Origin: CBDCPI01 sp965220245
Lineage (GTDB): Bacteria > Chloroflexota > Dehalococcoidia > Lucifugimonadales > UBA3495
Direction of reading: 5' to 3'
Assembly (NCBI GenBank): GCA_965220245.1
Contig: CBDCPI010000007.1
Coordinates: 1-64,000, forward strand
DNA: 64,000 bases
A program made the translations under genes and the position numbers. Positions 1-8,512 of the stretch are shown here, one piece after another. The notes beneath the pieces were generated by a model. The model was not told the origin of the DNA and did no database searches. It saw nothing but the letters and a program-made list of their open reading frames with translations. The first letter of the stretch is position 1. Each line of letters opens with the position of its first letter.

Positions 1-199
1 GATGAAGGCCGAACCGACGATGATCAGGCCGATTATGGCGCCAACGAGCGCCATGCGGGCCTTCGACGCGTTCTGCGGGTCCCCCCTGGGCGGCCATCCA
101 CATGAGGCCCGCGTAAGCGATGCAAACGGCCGACATGCTGCCGCCCACAATGGCTATCAACCTGGCGATACTGCCGCCCAAGATCGTAATTTCATCCAC
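1..199 (-). pseudogene. VirB2/TrbC-like two-helix membrane protein, partial and frameshifted
   Basis: A GTG start at 199 follows a strong AAGGAGG ribosome binding site (about 205-211). The first residues (VDEITILGGSIARLIAIVGG) match the start of the neighbouring 326-1009 protein. After WMAAQG the frame is lost: a run of six C on the plus strand (81-86) needs five to continue as GDPQN...ARMALVGAIIGLIIVG, which again parallels the neighbour. It is therefore a paralogue with a one-base insertion in a homopolymer, either true decay or a sequencing error, and it runs off the window edge. Confidence 0.6.
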
Positions 200-325
200 G
201 GCCCGCCTCCTTCAGAATGGCTCCAAGTTCCTCCAAGGCTGCACCTCCGAAAAAGAATTACCTTCAGGTTAGAACCGGGATTGCCGTTGCCGTTTTGTCA
301 TTAGAGGAAAGCCGGGTGGAAATCA

Positions 326-1009
326 CTAATCCCCCTCGGACGCTGCCAACCCCCCCCCCCCCCCCCCCCCCCCCGACCCCCAGGCGTTGAAGGCGCTGAT
401 GTAGAGCCAGCAGGAGGAGCCGTCCGAAGGGACCAGCGGGTAATAGTCCCAGTAAACGATGATGTTGTTCCGGGCATCCCGGCTGGACGCCGGAAGAGCC
501 ACTTGGTCGTCGGTTTGAAAACTCTTCGGCAGCATCATCCCGCCCACAGTCAAAGGGGTGACGCCGGTATCAAAACAAACAGTGGGAACGCTATTTTCTG
601 TCCAGAGCGCCGGACTCCAGAATTCCGGGGCGCACTGCTCCCGCTGCGCCTGTATCCGCTGGACCAGCCACTGCATTCTCTGCGGGTCCGAAGCGGTGGT
701 ACGCGACACCAGCTGACGCTTGAGCAGCCCGTCGCAGTCGAACCCCGAATTAAGCTTGACGGGGATGCCCCCCGCCGGCTCGATCACCATCTCGCTCACC
801 ACCAGGGGGATCAGGAAAGCCACCCCCACGATGATCAACCCGACCACCGTGCCGATGAGGGACATCCGGACCTGGGACATCCGCTGCGGGTCTCCCGCGG
901 CCGTCATCCACTGGATCCCGGCCCAAGCGATGAAGACCGCGGCCAGGACCCCCCCGAAGATGGCCACAAACCGGGCGATGCCGCCCACGACCGACAGGAT
1001 TGATTCCAT
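326..1009 (-). CDS. VirB2/TrbC-like membrane protein with poly-Gly tract
   Basis: A 227-residue protein with two predicted membrane helices (about residues 8-32 and 48-72) separated by a short GDPQRMSQVR loop. That layout resembles pilin-like (VirB2/TrbC) subunits of type IV secretion systems in monoderm bacteria. A soluble domain with four cysteines (about residues 91, 124, 147 and 200) follows, which is more than a simple pilin has. The C-terminus runs into eight glycines encoded by a 25-base G homopolymer, so slippage there would replace the last residues. A paralogue lies immediately downstream on the same strand, and a lipoprotein gene upstream; together they could be part of a conjugation envelope apparatus. 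The family call rests on pattern only. Confidence 0.5.
   Translation of the reverse strand: MESILSVVGGIARFVAIFGGVLAAVFIAWAGIQWMTAAGDPQRMSQVRMSLIGTVVGLIIVGVAFLIPLVVSEMVIEPAGGIPVKLNSGFDCDGLLKRQLVSRTTASDPQRMQWLVQRIQAQREQCAPEFWSPALWTENSVPTVCFDTGVTPLTVGGMMLPKSFQTDDQVALPASSRDARNNIIVYWDYYPLVPSDGSSCWLYISAFNAWGSGGGGGGGGLAASEGD
350..374. repeat. 25-base C homopolymer (G tract in the coding strand)
   Basis: Twenty-five consecutive C on the plus strand lie inside the 3' end of the two-helix membrane protein gene and encode its glycine run. Such a tract is prone to slippage in replication and to errors in sequencing, so the exact length should not be trusted. Confidence 0.9.
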
Positions 1010-1090
1010 GAATTCAGCCTAGCCGGGAACACCCGGACCGGGATTTAGCGTTAGCGGAAAGCGGACCGGACATGGAGAAAACCCGAGGGA

Positions 1091-1669
1091 CTACCGGCCC
1101 CGGGACCGGTCAATGGCTTCCCTCAACGCCTCCTTCACCTCCCGCCTGACCTCTTCAGCCACCTCCTCCAACGCCTCCTCGACGGCTTCATCCACCAGCA
1201 CGTCAACCTCGGGCGCCGCCAAGCGAGCCCGGTCCCAGCCCGGAGAGCCGTGAAGGACCGTCTGCCCCTCATGGTCGACCCGGACAATCCAGGGGACCCG
1301 GGCGGAAACGTCTCCAAGGTCCGCCGGCAGGGTGAAATCCACCGAGGCCCGGGCGGCAACGTCGTGGAGGCCGTCGGACCGCCTGACCGCCAGAGAGAAC
1401 TCCCACCGGACGTTCCTGTTGACTTGGGTCCTCACCCATCCGACGCTTAGGCTCCCCAGCAGCGCGTTGCGGTCAACGGTCCAGGCAGCGATCTCCCCGC
1501 CGGCCGAATCGGCCCGGGCCTCCACCCACTCCTGGGCCAACCGCTCCGGGGAGAGGCCCTGGTCCCGGCCCCCGGAGCAGGCGGCGGCAACCAGGAGCAG
1601 GACGGCGAAGCCAACGGCGGCGGCCGGGAGTCCCCTGAAAAGCGGCCTGTTCCCTGCCCTGACAATCAT
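1091..1669 (-). CDS. Predicted lipoprotein of unknown function
   Basis: A 192-residue protein with an N-terminal signal (hydrophobic residues about 15-29) ending in the lipobox LVAAAC, so it is probably lipidated and anchored outside the membrane. The middle is a beta-rich domain without a family I recognise; it has two internal WxxxxxR/V-type strands around residues 63-130. The C-terminal 45 residues are almost entirely Glu, Arg, Ala and Val in heptads, predicting a long amphipathic or coiled helix. The start is supported by a GAGAGG ribosome binding site. It lies upstream of two VirB2-like membrane proteins on the same strand and may be an accessory surface protein of that cluster. No function can be assigned. 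Confidence 0.6.
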   Translation of the reverse strand: MIVRAGNRPLFRGLPAAAVGFAVLLLVAAACSGGRDQGLSPERLAQEWVEARADSAGGEIAAWTVDRNALLGSLSVGWVRTQVNRNVRWEFSLAVRRSDGLHDVAARASVDFTLPADLGDVSARVPWIVRVDHEGQTVLHGSPGWDRARLAAPEVDVLVDEAVEEALEEVAEEVRREVKEALREAIDRSRGR

Positions 1670-1750
1670 TTCTCACCTCTCGAACTCTCCGGGATGAGCA
1701 GCCCTGAAATTCAGGATAAACGGGAAGACGGAGCAACCGTTTTAGCATTA

Positions 1751-1926
1751 GGAACAAGGAGAGGGCCGGACCGGCCGAGGCCAAGCGTCAAATAGGAACA
1801 AGGAGAGGGCCGGGCCGGCCGAGGCCAAGCGTCAAAGAGGAACAAGGAGAGGGCCGGACCGGCCGAGGCCAAGCGTCAAAGAGGAACAAGGAGAGGGCCG
1901 GACCGGCCGAGGCCAAGCGTCAAAGA
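1751..1926. repeat. Four tandem 44-bp repeats, each with a GC-rich palindrome
   Basis: Copies begin at 1751, 1795, 1839 and 1883 with a constant 44-base period, and four bases of a fifth copy follow at 1927. Each copy opens with GGAACAAGGAGAGG and contains the palindrome GGCCGGACCGGCC (copy two has GGCCGGGCCGGCC). The copies are contiguous without spacers, so this is not a CRISPR. They sit between two divergent lipoprotein genes (1669 leftward, 2092 rightward), a place for a regulator or an iteron-like binding array. Confidence 0.85.
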
Positions 1927-2091
1927 GGAAGACCCGCTTCCGCCGTTAATGACAAAACGGGAAGCCCCGGGTGTTGACTACAGTTCAGGCAGACGGTCCA
2001 AGCCGAGCCAAAGGGCCACCAAGCCAGCCCGAGCCTCGCTTACCCCCGCAGGCATAAGCCCCGGAAGGTTCAGAAAAACAAGGAGAAACCC

Positions 2092-2563
2092 ATGAGCAGA
2101 CGCATATCCGGCATCCCGGTCCCGGCAGTCCTGGCGCTGGCCGCCCTGATACTGCTCGCCTCGGCCGCCTGCGACCGGATTGGAAACAGAGCGCCGAACC
2201 GGCTGAACCCGACCCCGGAGTTCGGGGCGGACGGCTCAATCAGCGCGTCCCAGCTCTGGGAGATGTTCCAGCCCAGCGCCAACAGCTTCACCGCGGAGGG
2301 GTACAAGAACCGGTGGGGGATAATCATCATCGACGACGTGGACGCAGTCACCACCGATGGGGTGGTGATCAAGCGGATGCCCGGTCAACCGGCCACCCTG
2401 GAGTTCCGGTACAGCTATCCCGAGTACACCGACGAGATCAAGCGCGGGGACCGGGTGAAGGTGCTGTGCAACGTGGGGGGGAGTCACCCTCACCGGGAAC
2501 AAGCTGCAGTTCGACTACTGCCGGCCCCATCCCCCCGAGGCCCGGCCCCCCAGGGATCGGTAG
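2092..2563 (+). pseudogene. Lipoprotein with OB-fold (tRNA_anti-like) domain, frameshifted
   Basis: The start follows AAGGAG. A signal peptide ends in the lipobox ASAAC (Cys about residue 27). The domain from residue 50 begins with ISASQLWEMF and continues as beta strands, typical of small envelope proteins with a tRNA_anti-like OB fold. At a run of seven G (2475-2481) the frame is lost. With six G the protein would end naturally as VTLTGNKLQFDYC...PPRDR at the TAG at 2561-2563, giving the expected last strand and a conserved Cys. As written, the open frame runs on to 2766 with low-complexity residues. Either the gene is broken or the G run is miscounted. The family call is moderate. Confidence 0.55.
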
Positions 2564-2797
2564 GAACCCCGAGAACGGTGCAGCCGGAGCACGGAGAAGA
2601 CAGACGCGAGCGCGCGGCCCGGGCAGGCAATGGTCCTGGGCCGGACCAGCGACTTCAGGCGGGTCCGGGAAGACGGCGAGTGGAGAAGAATCGAACAGAG
2701 AAACCCGTCATAACCGGCTTCCCTTACCAACAAACCGGCGCAGGCGCCCCCTCAGGTATCCTCTAACAGGGAACCCGACGACGGAGGCGCATACTCC

Positions 2798-3922
2798 ATG
2801 GGACAGACATTCCGGAAGTAGGCAACCCCATTCACCCAGACCGAACGCAAAGGCTGGGTCCTCACCCTCACCGCTCAGGAGACAACCGGACTCCTCCCCA
2901 AGCGGAAGCCGGAGCAACTCGGCCTCTTCACCGAGACCAACCGGCCGGTCACCGGCCGCCACATGGAGAGCATCGAACGGTTCCTCGGCGAGACCCCCGA
3001 CTGGGCAGGGCCCAGCATCATCCTGGCCGTCACCCCAGGCAACGTCGCCCAAGAAGAGGGCGCCATCAGCGTGGACACGGACCAGATCAGGGTCCTGGAC
3101 GGCCAGCACCGCATCGAAGCCCTCTCCAACCTCATCCACCACTGGCAAATCGCAGCGCCCCGGGACGACACCAACGAGACCCAGAAACGTCTGGACGCCA
3201 TCCTCCTCCAAGAGCTGCCCGCAGTCATCTTCGAGGTCAGGGACAACCGGGACCAGCGGCAGCTCTTCGCTTGGTTCGCCAGGAACAAGCCCATCGAACC
3301 CGCAGTCCGGGAATTCTTCGACGAGTCCGACCCGTTCAACAAAGCAGCGAAAGCCGCAATGGACCAGTCGACACTGCTCCGGGACAGCGTGACCTGGAAA
3401 ACAACGAACCTTCCGAGCAGGGGGGAAGACGCGAACAAGCTCCTTACCCTGAACCAAATCAAGCAGATAGCCGCCACCGTCCGCATCGGCATCCGCCGCG
3501 CCCCCAAGCCCGCCGACCGGGAGGCCTGCCGGGAGAAGGAAGTGCAGCAGGGGCTGCAGGACAACTTGGTGGAATTCTTCGACCGGTTTCTGCCGGAATG
3601 CCTGCCCAACTACCAGGCGCTCAGCAACCTGGAGTCGCTGAACCGGAACATCAAGACCGACCGGAACGTGAGCTACGCCTGCCACTTTCCGGTGATGAGA
3701 CTGGCAGCCAACATATGGGCCAGATGGAAACTGGACCGGAAGCAAGACCCGGAAAACCTGGCCCCAGTCATCGGGAAACTGAACCTCCGGTCCGCAGACC
3801 CGGACAACGTACTGGAAAAAGAACTGGGAGTGATGACCGGCACGAAGAAATTCCAGAAAGCGCGGGACAAAAGCTGGGAAGAAGCGACCGCCCGCATCCT
3901 GCAGAAAGCGGCTGCGGAATAG
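2798..3922 (+). CDS. DndB-like DGQHR-domain protein with an amber codon at position 8
   Basis: The motif DGQHRIEAL (3099-3125) identifies the DGQHR domain found in DndB, the regulator of DNA phosphorothioation, and in stand-alone phage and plasmid proteins. Similarity clearly extends upstream of the first in-frame ATG (2963): residues such as KGWVLTLTAQE and NRPVTGRHMESIERF are typical of the domain's start. They lead back to an ATG at 2798 with a GGAGG site at the right distance. Between them, codon 8 is TAG (2819-2821), and I see no other ATG or GTG start codon between it and 2963. So the gene is nonsense-mutated, read through, or mis-sequenced (TGG would restore it). The C-terminal part is helical and ends normally. 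No dndA/C/D/E genes are visible nearby. Confidence 0.7.
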
Positions 3923-3969
3923 AGACGCGCTCACAACCATGATATGGGAACGCCATGGAGGGAACGACG

Positions 3970-4308
3970 ATGGACAACACCCGGAACGCCACTCCCGAGA
4001 CGGGGGAAACGGCGGACCGAAAACCGGCGTCGGCCAACCCGGGCAGCCCATCAGCCCGCCTCGCCGGCTACTCCTGGGTAAAACGCGCCACGACAGGCGC
4101 CAGCATAGCAATGGTCATTGGGATTGCCCTGGTCCTCGCCAGGAACTGGCAAGACACCTCAGCCGTGAGATGGGCCGGAACATCCCTGTTCGGAATAGCG
4201 CTGGCAGCCTGGACCGTCATCTTCGGCGTCACGACATTCCGAGTCGTGGAAAAAGCCTGCCGCGTCTGGGCGAAAAAGAGCAATAAGCGACCGGCAAGCC
4301 GGCCATAA
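3970..4308 (+). CDS. Small two-helix membrane protein
   Basis: A 112-residue protein: a polar N-terminus of about 35 residues, two predicted membrane helices (about residues 44-60 and 70-90), and a basic tail (KKSNKRPASRP). The ATG at 3970 is preferred over one at 3955 because GGAGGG lies just upstream of it. It follows the DGQHR gene by 47 bases and precedes ligA on the same strand, so the three may be cotranscribed. I do not recognise the family. Confidence 0.55.
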   Translation: MDNTRNATPETGETADRKPASANPGSPSARLAGYSWVKRATTGASIAMVIGIALVLARNWQDTSAVRWAGTSLFGIALAAWTVIFGVTTFRVVEKACRVWAKKSNKRPASRP

Positions 4309-4479
4309 CCGTCCTCAGCCGCGGCCTTCAACTGCACGGGAGCATCCCCCGGAAACCCGGACACCCGAACCGCCCAGAACCCAATGGCCAAACAAAAGCG
4401 GCGCGTCTCAAAACAGGCGCGCCGCTTCGCTTTGTTTGAAAGAAGCCGGTCCAGCCGCAAAGAGAGGTCCAGAGAACCC

Positions 4480-6012
4480 ATGACAACCAGCACCGGAATC
4501 CAAGACACCGCCGAGGAACTGCGCAACCGGATACGCCGCCACGACCGGCTCTACTACACCCTGCAGGCCCCGGAAATCACCGACTCGGAATACGACAGCC
4601 TGATGCGCCAACTCCGGCAGTTCGAAGAGGAATACCCGGAGTGCCGGGACCCCGGCTCCCCCACCCAAAGGGCCGGCGGCGAGGCCGCCGCCGGGTTCCG
4701 GGAAGTCTCCCACCCCACGGCAATGCTCAGCCTGGGCAACGCCTTCGACGAGGAGGAGTTCGCCGCCTGGCATCGAAAAATGGCCAGCCACACCGGAGAC
4801 TCGCACCCGCCGGTGAACGCCGAGTTGAAGATCGACGGCCTGGCCGTCCGCTTGGTCTACGAGCAGGGCCGGCTGGCGCTGGGGGCCACCCGGGGCGACG
4901 GCCAGACCGGAGAGGACGTGACCCGCAACATCCGCACCGTCCGCAACCTGCCCCTGGTCCTGGCCTCTCCGGAAGGAACGGACCTGCCCGGTGTCCTGGA
5001 AGTCCGGGGCGAAATCTACCTGCCCAAGGACACCTTCCAGCAGGTGAACCGGGAACGGGAGGAACGGGGCGAATACCGGTACGCCAACCCCCGGAACGCC
5101 GCCGCCGGGGCGGTCAGGCAGTTGGACCCCAGGCTGGCCGCCCAGCGGGGCCTGATGGCCTGGGTCTACTCCTCCACCAACGATCTGACCGGCAGCCAGT
5201 GGGGAAACCTGGAAGTCCTCCGGAAACTGGGATTCCCGGTCAACCCCCTGGGACGGCTCTGCCGCACCGCCCGGGAAGCCGCCGATTTTCACCGGGAGAT
5301 GGTCCAGCGGCGCGACGAGTGGGACTACGAGGCCGACGGCATCGTGCTCAAGCTAGACAGCCTAGAGCAACAGCGGGAGTTGGGCAACACCGGGCGGGAA
5401 CCCCGCTGGGCCATCGCTTGGAAGTTCCCCTCCCAACAGGCGGCGACCCGGCTCCTGGACATCCGCGTCAGCCACGGCCGCTTCGGGCGGCTCACCCCGG
5501 TGGCGGTACTGGAGCCGGTATCCGTGGGCGGCGTCACCGTGCAGAGCGCCAGCCTCCACAACGAGGAGGACCTTCACCGAAAGGACATCCGCATCGGAGA
5601 CCGGGTAATCATCGAACGCGCCGGGGACGTGATACCCCAGGTGACCGGCCCGGTGGACACCGATAGGGAAAGGCCCCTGCCGGTCTTCGCCATGCCGGAG
5701 AACTGCCCCGGCTGCGGGTCCCCGGTGGAAAGCCTCGAGGACGAAGCGGGCCACCGGTGCCCCAACGAAAGCTGCCCCAGCCGGCTGCCGGAACAGCTGA
5801 AGCACTTCGTGAGCAAGCGGGCCATGAACATCGAGGGGCTCGGCGAGCACTGGTGCGAGGCCCTCATCGAAAAGGGGCTGGCGGCCAACACGGCGGACCT
5901 CTACCAACTCACCGGGAAAGACCTGCTGAGACTCCCCCGCCTGGACTGCCGGCACGAGTCCCGGACCCGGCTAGGACGATTGCAAAGTCTCCACCCCTAC
6001 TTGTCATTCTGA
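4480..6012 (+). CDS. ligA: NAD-dependent DNA ligase, C-terminally truncated
   Basis: Joins DNA nicks using NAD+. Visible parts: domain Ia at the start (DTAEELRNRIRRHDRLYY), the adenylation motif with catalytic lysine (ELKIDGLAVRLVYE), the OB fold, and the four-cysteine zinc finger (CPGCGSP...CPNESCP). The protein stops soon after the zinc finger, in the first helix-hairpin-helix region, at roughly 510 residues. Full-length LigA is near 670 and also has the remaining HhH and a BRCT domain. The last residues come from a MITE inserted at 5972; even without it the frame would close within about 15 codons, so truncation preceded or accompanied the insertion. I take the ATG at 4480 (MTTSTGIQDTAEELRNR) as start, not the upstream 4384. 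Confidence 0.8.
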   Translation: MTTSTGIQDTAEELRNRIRRHDRLYYTLQAPEITDSEYDSLMRQLRQFEEEYPECRDPGSPTQRAGGEAAAGFREVSHPTAMLSLGNAFDEEEFAAWHRKMASHTGDSHPPVNAELKIDGLAVRLVYEQGRLALGATRGDGQTGEDVTRNIRTVRNLPLVLASPEGTDLPGVLEVRGEIYLPKDTFQQVNREREERGEYRYANPRNAAAGAVRQLDPRLAAQRGLMAWVYSSTNDLTGSQWGNLEVLRKLGFPVNPLGRLCRTAREAADFHREMVQRRDEWDYEADGIVLKLDSLEQQRELGNTGREPRWAIAWKFPSQQAATRLLDIRVSHGRFGRLTPVAVLEPVSVGGVTVQSASLHNEEDLHRKDIRIGDRVIIERAGDVIPQVTGPVDTDRERPLPVFAMPENCPGCGSPVESLEDEAGHRCPNESCPSRLPEQLKHFVSKRAMNIEGLGEHWCEALIEKGLAANTADLYQLTGKDLLRLPRLDCRHESRTRLGRLQSLHPYLSF

Positions 6013-6143
6013 GCGGAGCGAAGAATCTCAGCTACAGTGGAGAGACCCTTCGCTTTGCTCAGATACCGTATTAAAGGTCAAGGGCGGCTCTGGGTTTGCA
6101 CCGATTAGGATCAAAGGGCCTGACTGACTTTGCAATCGTCCTA
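5972..6143. mobile_element. MITE, family A copy 1 (18-bp perfect TIRs, 9-bp TSD)
   Basis: TAGGACGATTGCAAAGTC at 5972-5989 is repeated exactly in inverted orientation at 6126-6143. The element is flanked by GGACCCGGC on both sides (5963-5971 and 6144-6152), a 9-base target duplication. The 172-bp interior has no gene. It includes the 18-base string ACCCTTCGCTTTGCTCAG (6045-6062), which recurs in the palindromic repeat at 45,357. It interrupts the end of ligA. Confidence 0.85.
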
Positions 6144-6185
6144 GGACCCGGCCGAGGCCCATATCACCGGCCCGGCCGGATGTCC

Positions 6186-6191
6186 TATAAT
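6186..6191 (+). promoter_or_regulatory. Possible -10 box upstream of the Uma2 gene
   Basis: GTCCTATAATGG contains a perfect TATAAT about 33 bases before the ATG at 6225. No good -35 box is seen. A very similar block (GGTCCTATAATTGG followed by a CCACACGGAGGCC-like stretch) recurs near 7047, suggesting a duplicated promoter segment. Confidence 0.35.
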
Positions 6192-6224
6192 GGCGGCACC
6201 CTTCGCCCACACCGAGGCCGAAAA

Positions 6225-6979
6225 ATGACCGCCAAGCAGCCCAAGGAGCGCATCCGGCTTCCGGACCCGCCGGAGATACCGAGAGTGACCAGCTTCGACC
6301 GCTTGCACCGGACGGGGAACACCCACAACCTGGCCGAACACTTCGGCAACGAGAAGACCACCATCGTCGGCGGGGAGAGACACATCAGCGCGGCGCCCAC
6401 CTCGGAACCCTCCGGCAGAATAATCCCCGGCCTCCTGATCGCCTTCGGCGTGGACTCCCGGGCCTACGAGGACAGCCGGGGCTACATCATCACGGAGCAG
6501 GGCAAACCCCCGGACTTCGTCCTGGAAATCGCCTCCCCAAGCACCGGCAAGAACGACGTCACCAGCAAGAGGACGGACTACGCCGAACTGGGAGTCGCCG
6601 AGTACTGGAGGTTCGACCAGACCGGCGGCGATTGGCACGGCGAGGCCTTGGCCGGAGACCGGCTGGCGGACGGGGTCTACGAGCCCATCACCGTCGAGAC
6701 GGCGGAAGACGGGGCCCGACAGGGGTACAGCGCAGTCCTGGACCTCATCCTGCGCTGGGAACAAGGGGAACTGTTGTGGATCGACCCCGATACCGGGCGG
6801 CACATCACCAGACTCAGTGACGAGCGGGAAAGGGCCGACAATGCCGATGCCCGCGCCAACGCCGAGCAAGCGGACCGCTCCAAGCCGATGCCCGCGCCAA
6901 CGCCGAGCGAGAAGCCCGCCTTCAGGCCGAAGCCCGCGTTCGCGAACTGGAAGCGCTCCAGCGCAACCGGGAGCCATAG
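6225..6979 (+). pseudogene. Uma2-family (DUF820) endonuclease-like protein, frameshifted near its end
   Basis: The ATG at 6225 follows GAGG. The restriction-endonuclease-like core is clear: PGLLIAFGVD, then EQGKPPDFVLEIAS (the D...ExA-type catalytic strand) and YAELGVAEYWRFD. It closely resembles the Uma2 gene at 29,586. The conserved coiled-coil tail breaks at about 6877-6882: one C is missing (CGCTCC for CGCCTCC). With it the tail reads DRLQADARANAERE and ends in LEALQRNREP at the TAG at 6977-6979. As written, the frame runs to 7328 as nonsense. The core is intact, so the protein may still fold. Uma2 proteins are widespread in multi-copy genomes and their function is poorly known. Confidence 0.65.
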
Positions 6980-7511
6980 CCATCAGGTCCCCGCACGCCA
7001 CAATGGCGGCGCCCCTCTCAAGGCCCGGGCCGAAAAGGCCGCAGGTCCTATAATTGGAACATCCTGCGTCCACACGGAGGCCCTCGACACGGCTGCGAAG
7101 CAACCCCGAAAAGCGCGCCAGGCCTTCACACCGCCGGTGACGGCTGAAGGCAGAGTATCCCGAAGAGACGCTCGCCACCGCCCGGATGGGAAGCGGCAAG
7201 ACACTGCTCCGGACCCTCAGAGTCCGGGAAGAGATGGACCCGGAGGAGCAGGCCGCCTTCGACCGGGCTACGGCGCGGGTATTCCGGAGCGAAGACGTGA
7301 AATGATCCACCCAGGACAGCCGCGCTAACCCCCGCCCGGCAAAGCCCGGGACCAGACCAACAAGGACCCGCAGCACGTGACATGACCGGACTCCGGTCAG
7401 GTCATCCCCCAACCGGGACCCCACCAGCGAGCCGCGCATCGCGCGCCCCAAAGCACCCACCACACGCCTCAACGCCACCCCGCACCCCAGCAACCCCGCC
7501 AAGGAGACGCC
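6980..7511. other. Non-coding stretch with a possible 39-codon ORF
   Basis: Only weak signals are present. A TATAAT-containing block near 7050 copies the one before the Uma2 gene. A short ORF at 7186-7305 starts MGSGKTLLRTLRVREEMD and has good codon use but no clear ribosome binding site. CACATGACCGGACTCCGGTCAGGTCAT (around 7377-7403) forms a hairpin (CTGACCGGA/TCCGGTCAG type) that could act as a terminator or operator. Confidence 0.3.
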
Positions 7512-8512
7512 ATGCCTTCCAAGGATAGATTCACCGTATCCCACGAGGGGATGCGGGAGCAGCACGCCGGCCGGGCCCCCTGGGAGCTGGTCAAGGAACT
7601 GGTCCAGAACGCCTGGGACGAGGCCCCGGAAGCCGCCGTCTGCCAGGTGGACATAACCTCCGCCGGACCGGGTCTCACCCGGGTCACGGTTACCGACGCG
7701 GGCCCGGGTTTGCCGACATCGCCGACGCCTACACCCTCCTGAAGTCCACCCCCAAGCGCCGGGACCCGGCCAAGCGGGGCCGGTTCAACCTGGGCAAGAA
7801 TGAGTTCATCTCCGTCGCCGTCAGCGCCCGCGTCGAGACCTGCGGGCATACGGTATCCTTCCCCCCGGCGGCGGGCGCCGGGTTGCCGCCAACGACCGCT
7901 CTCGAGGCACCGTCATCATCGCCCTCATGCCCTGGAACGAGGAGCAGGCCCGGGAACTGGCCAAGCGGCTCCTCAGGTTCCGGCCCACGGACTGCGCCCT
8001 CGTCGTGAACGGGCAGGAAGTCCCCAGGCGGGAACCCCTGCTCATCCACCAAGCCATTCTGGAGACCGTCCTGCAGGACGGCCCGGGCGAGCCCATGCGC
8101 CGCACCCGGCGGAAGACCGGGATGCACCTGCTGGAACCCCAGGACCCGGAGCAGTCCTGGCTCTACGAGATGGGCATCCCCATCCAGCCCGTCGAAACCC
8201 CTGGGACGTCGACGTGCAGCAGAAGGTCCCCATGCCGCCCAACCGGACCGAGGTCCCACCCGGTACCTGAACGCCGTCTACGCCGAGGTTGCAAACGCCG
8301 GGTTCCACCTGCTGCCGGGCGCGGAGTTCGGCGAGAACTGGGTCAAGACGGCGATGAACGAGGAACGGACCAGCGCCAGGGCCGTGGCGGCCACCCTCCA
8401 CGGCCACTACGGAGACCAGGTGCTGTTCACCTCCAACGACGCCGACGCCAACATGAAAGCGTCGGAACAGGGATACCAGCTGGTCAACCCCCGGTCCCTG
8501 ACCCCCGGGGAG
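7512..8512 (+). pseudogene. GHKL (HSP90-like) ATPase, 5' part of an IS-split gene
   Basis: The start ATG follows AAGGAGACGCC. GHKL ATP-binding motifs are plain: the N box ELVQNAWDEA (about residue 30), the G1 box DAGPGF (about residue 65, in the corrected frame), and the lid motif RGRFNLGKNEF. Reading it through requires four single-base corrections: near 7710, in a C6 run at 7861-7866, near 8196-8201 and near 8253-8262. Each corrected segment is clearly coding, for example GTVIIALMPWNEEQ and ALVVNGQEVPRREP. The last segment, NPRSLTPGE, meets the IS at its 11-bp target duplication and continues beyond it at 9857. So one ancestral gene of about 480 residues was split and has drifted, or the sequence has indel errors. 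Confidence 0.7.
8502..8512. repeat. 11-bp target duplication, left copy
   Basis: CCCCCGGGGAG, repeated exactly at 9846-9856 on the other side of the IS element. Confidence 0.9.

Noticed and set aside
1751..1926. 44-bp repeats as a CRISPR array
   Set aside because: The copies are contiguous with no unique spacers, and no cas genes are present.
2708..4111. 467-codon minus-strand frame opposite the DGQHR gene
   Set aside because: Its residues have no domain character, and the plus strand carries a recognisable motif (DGQHR); high GC makes long opposite frames common.
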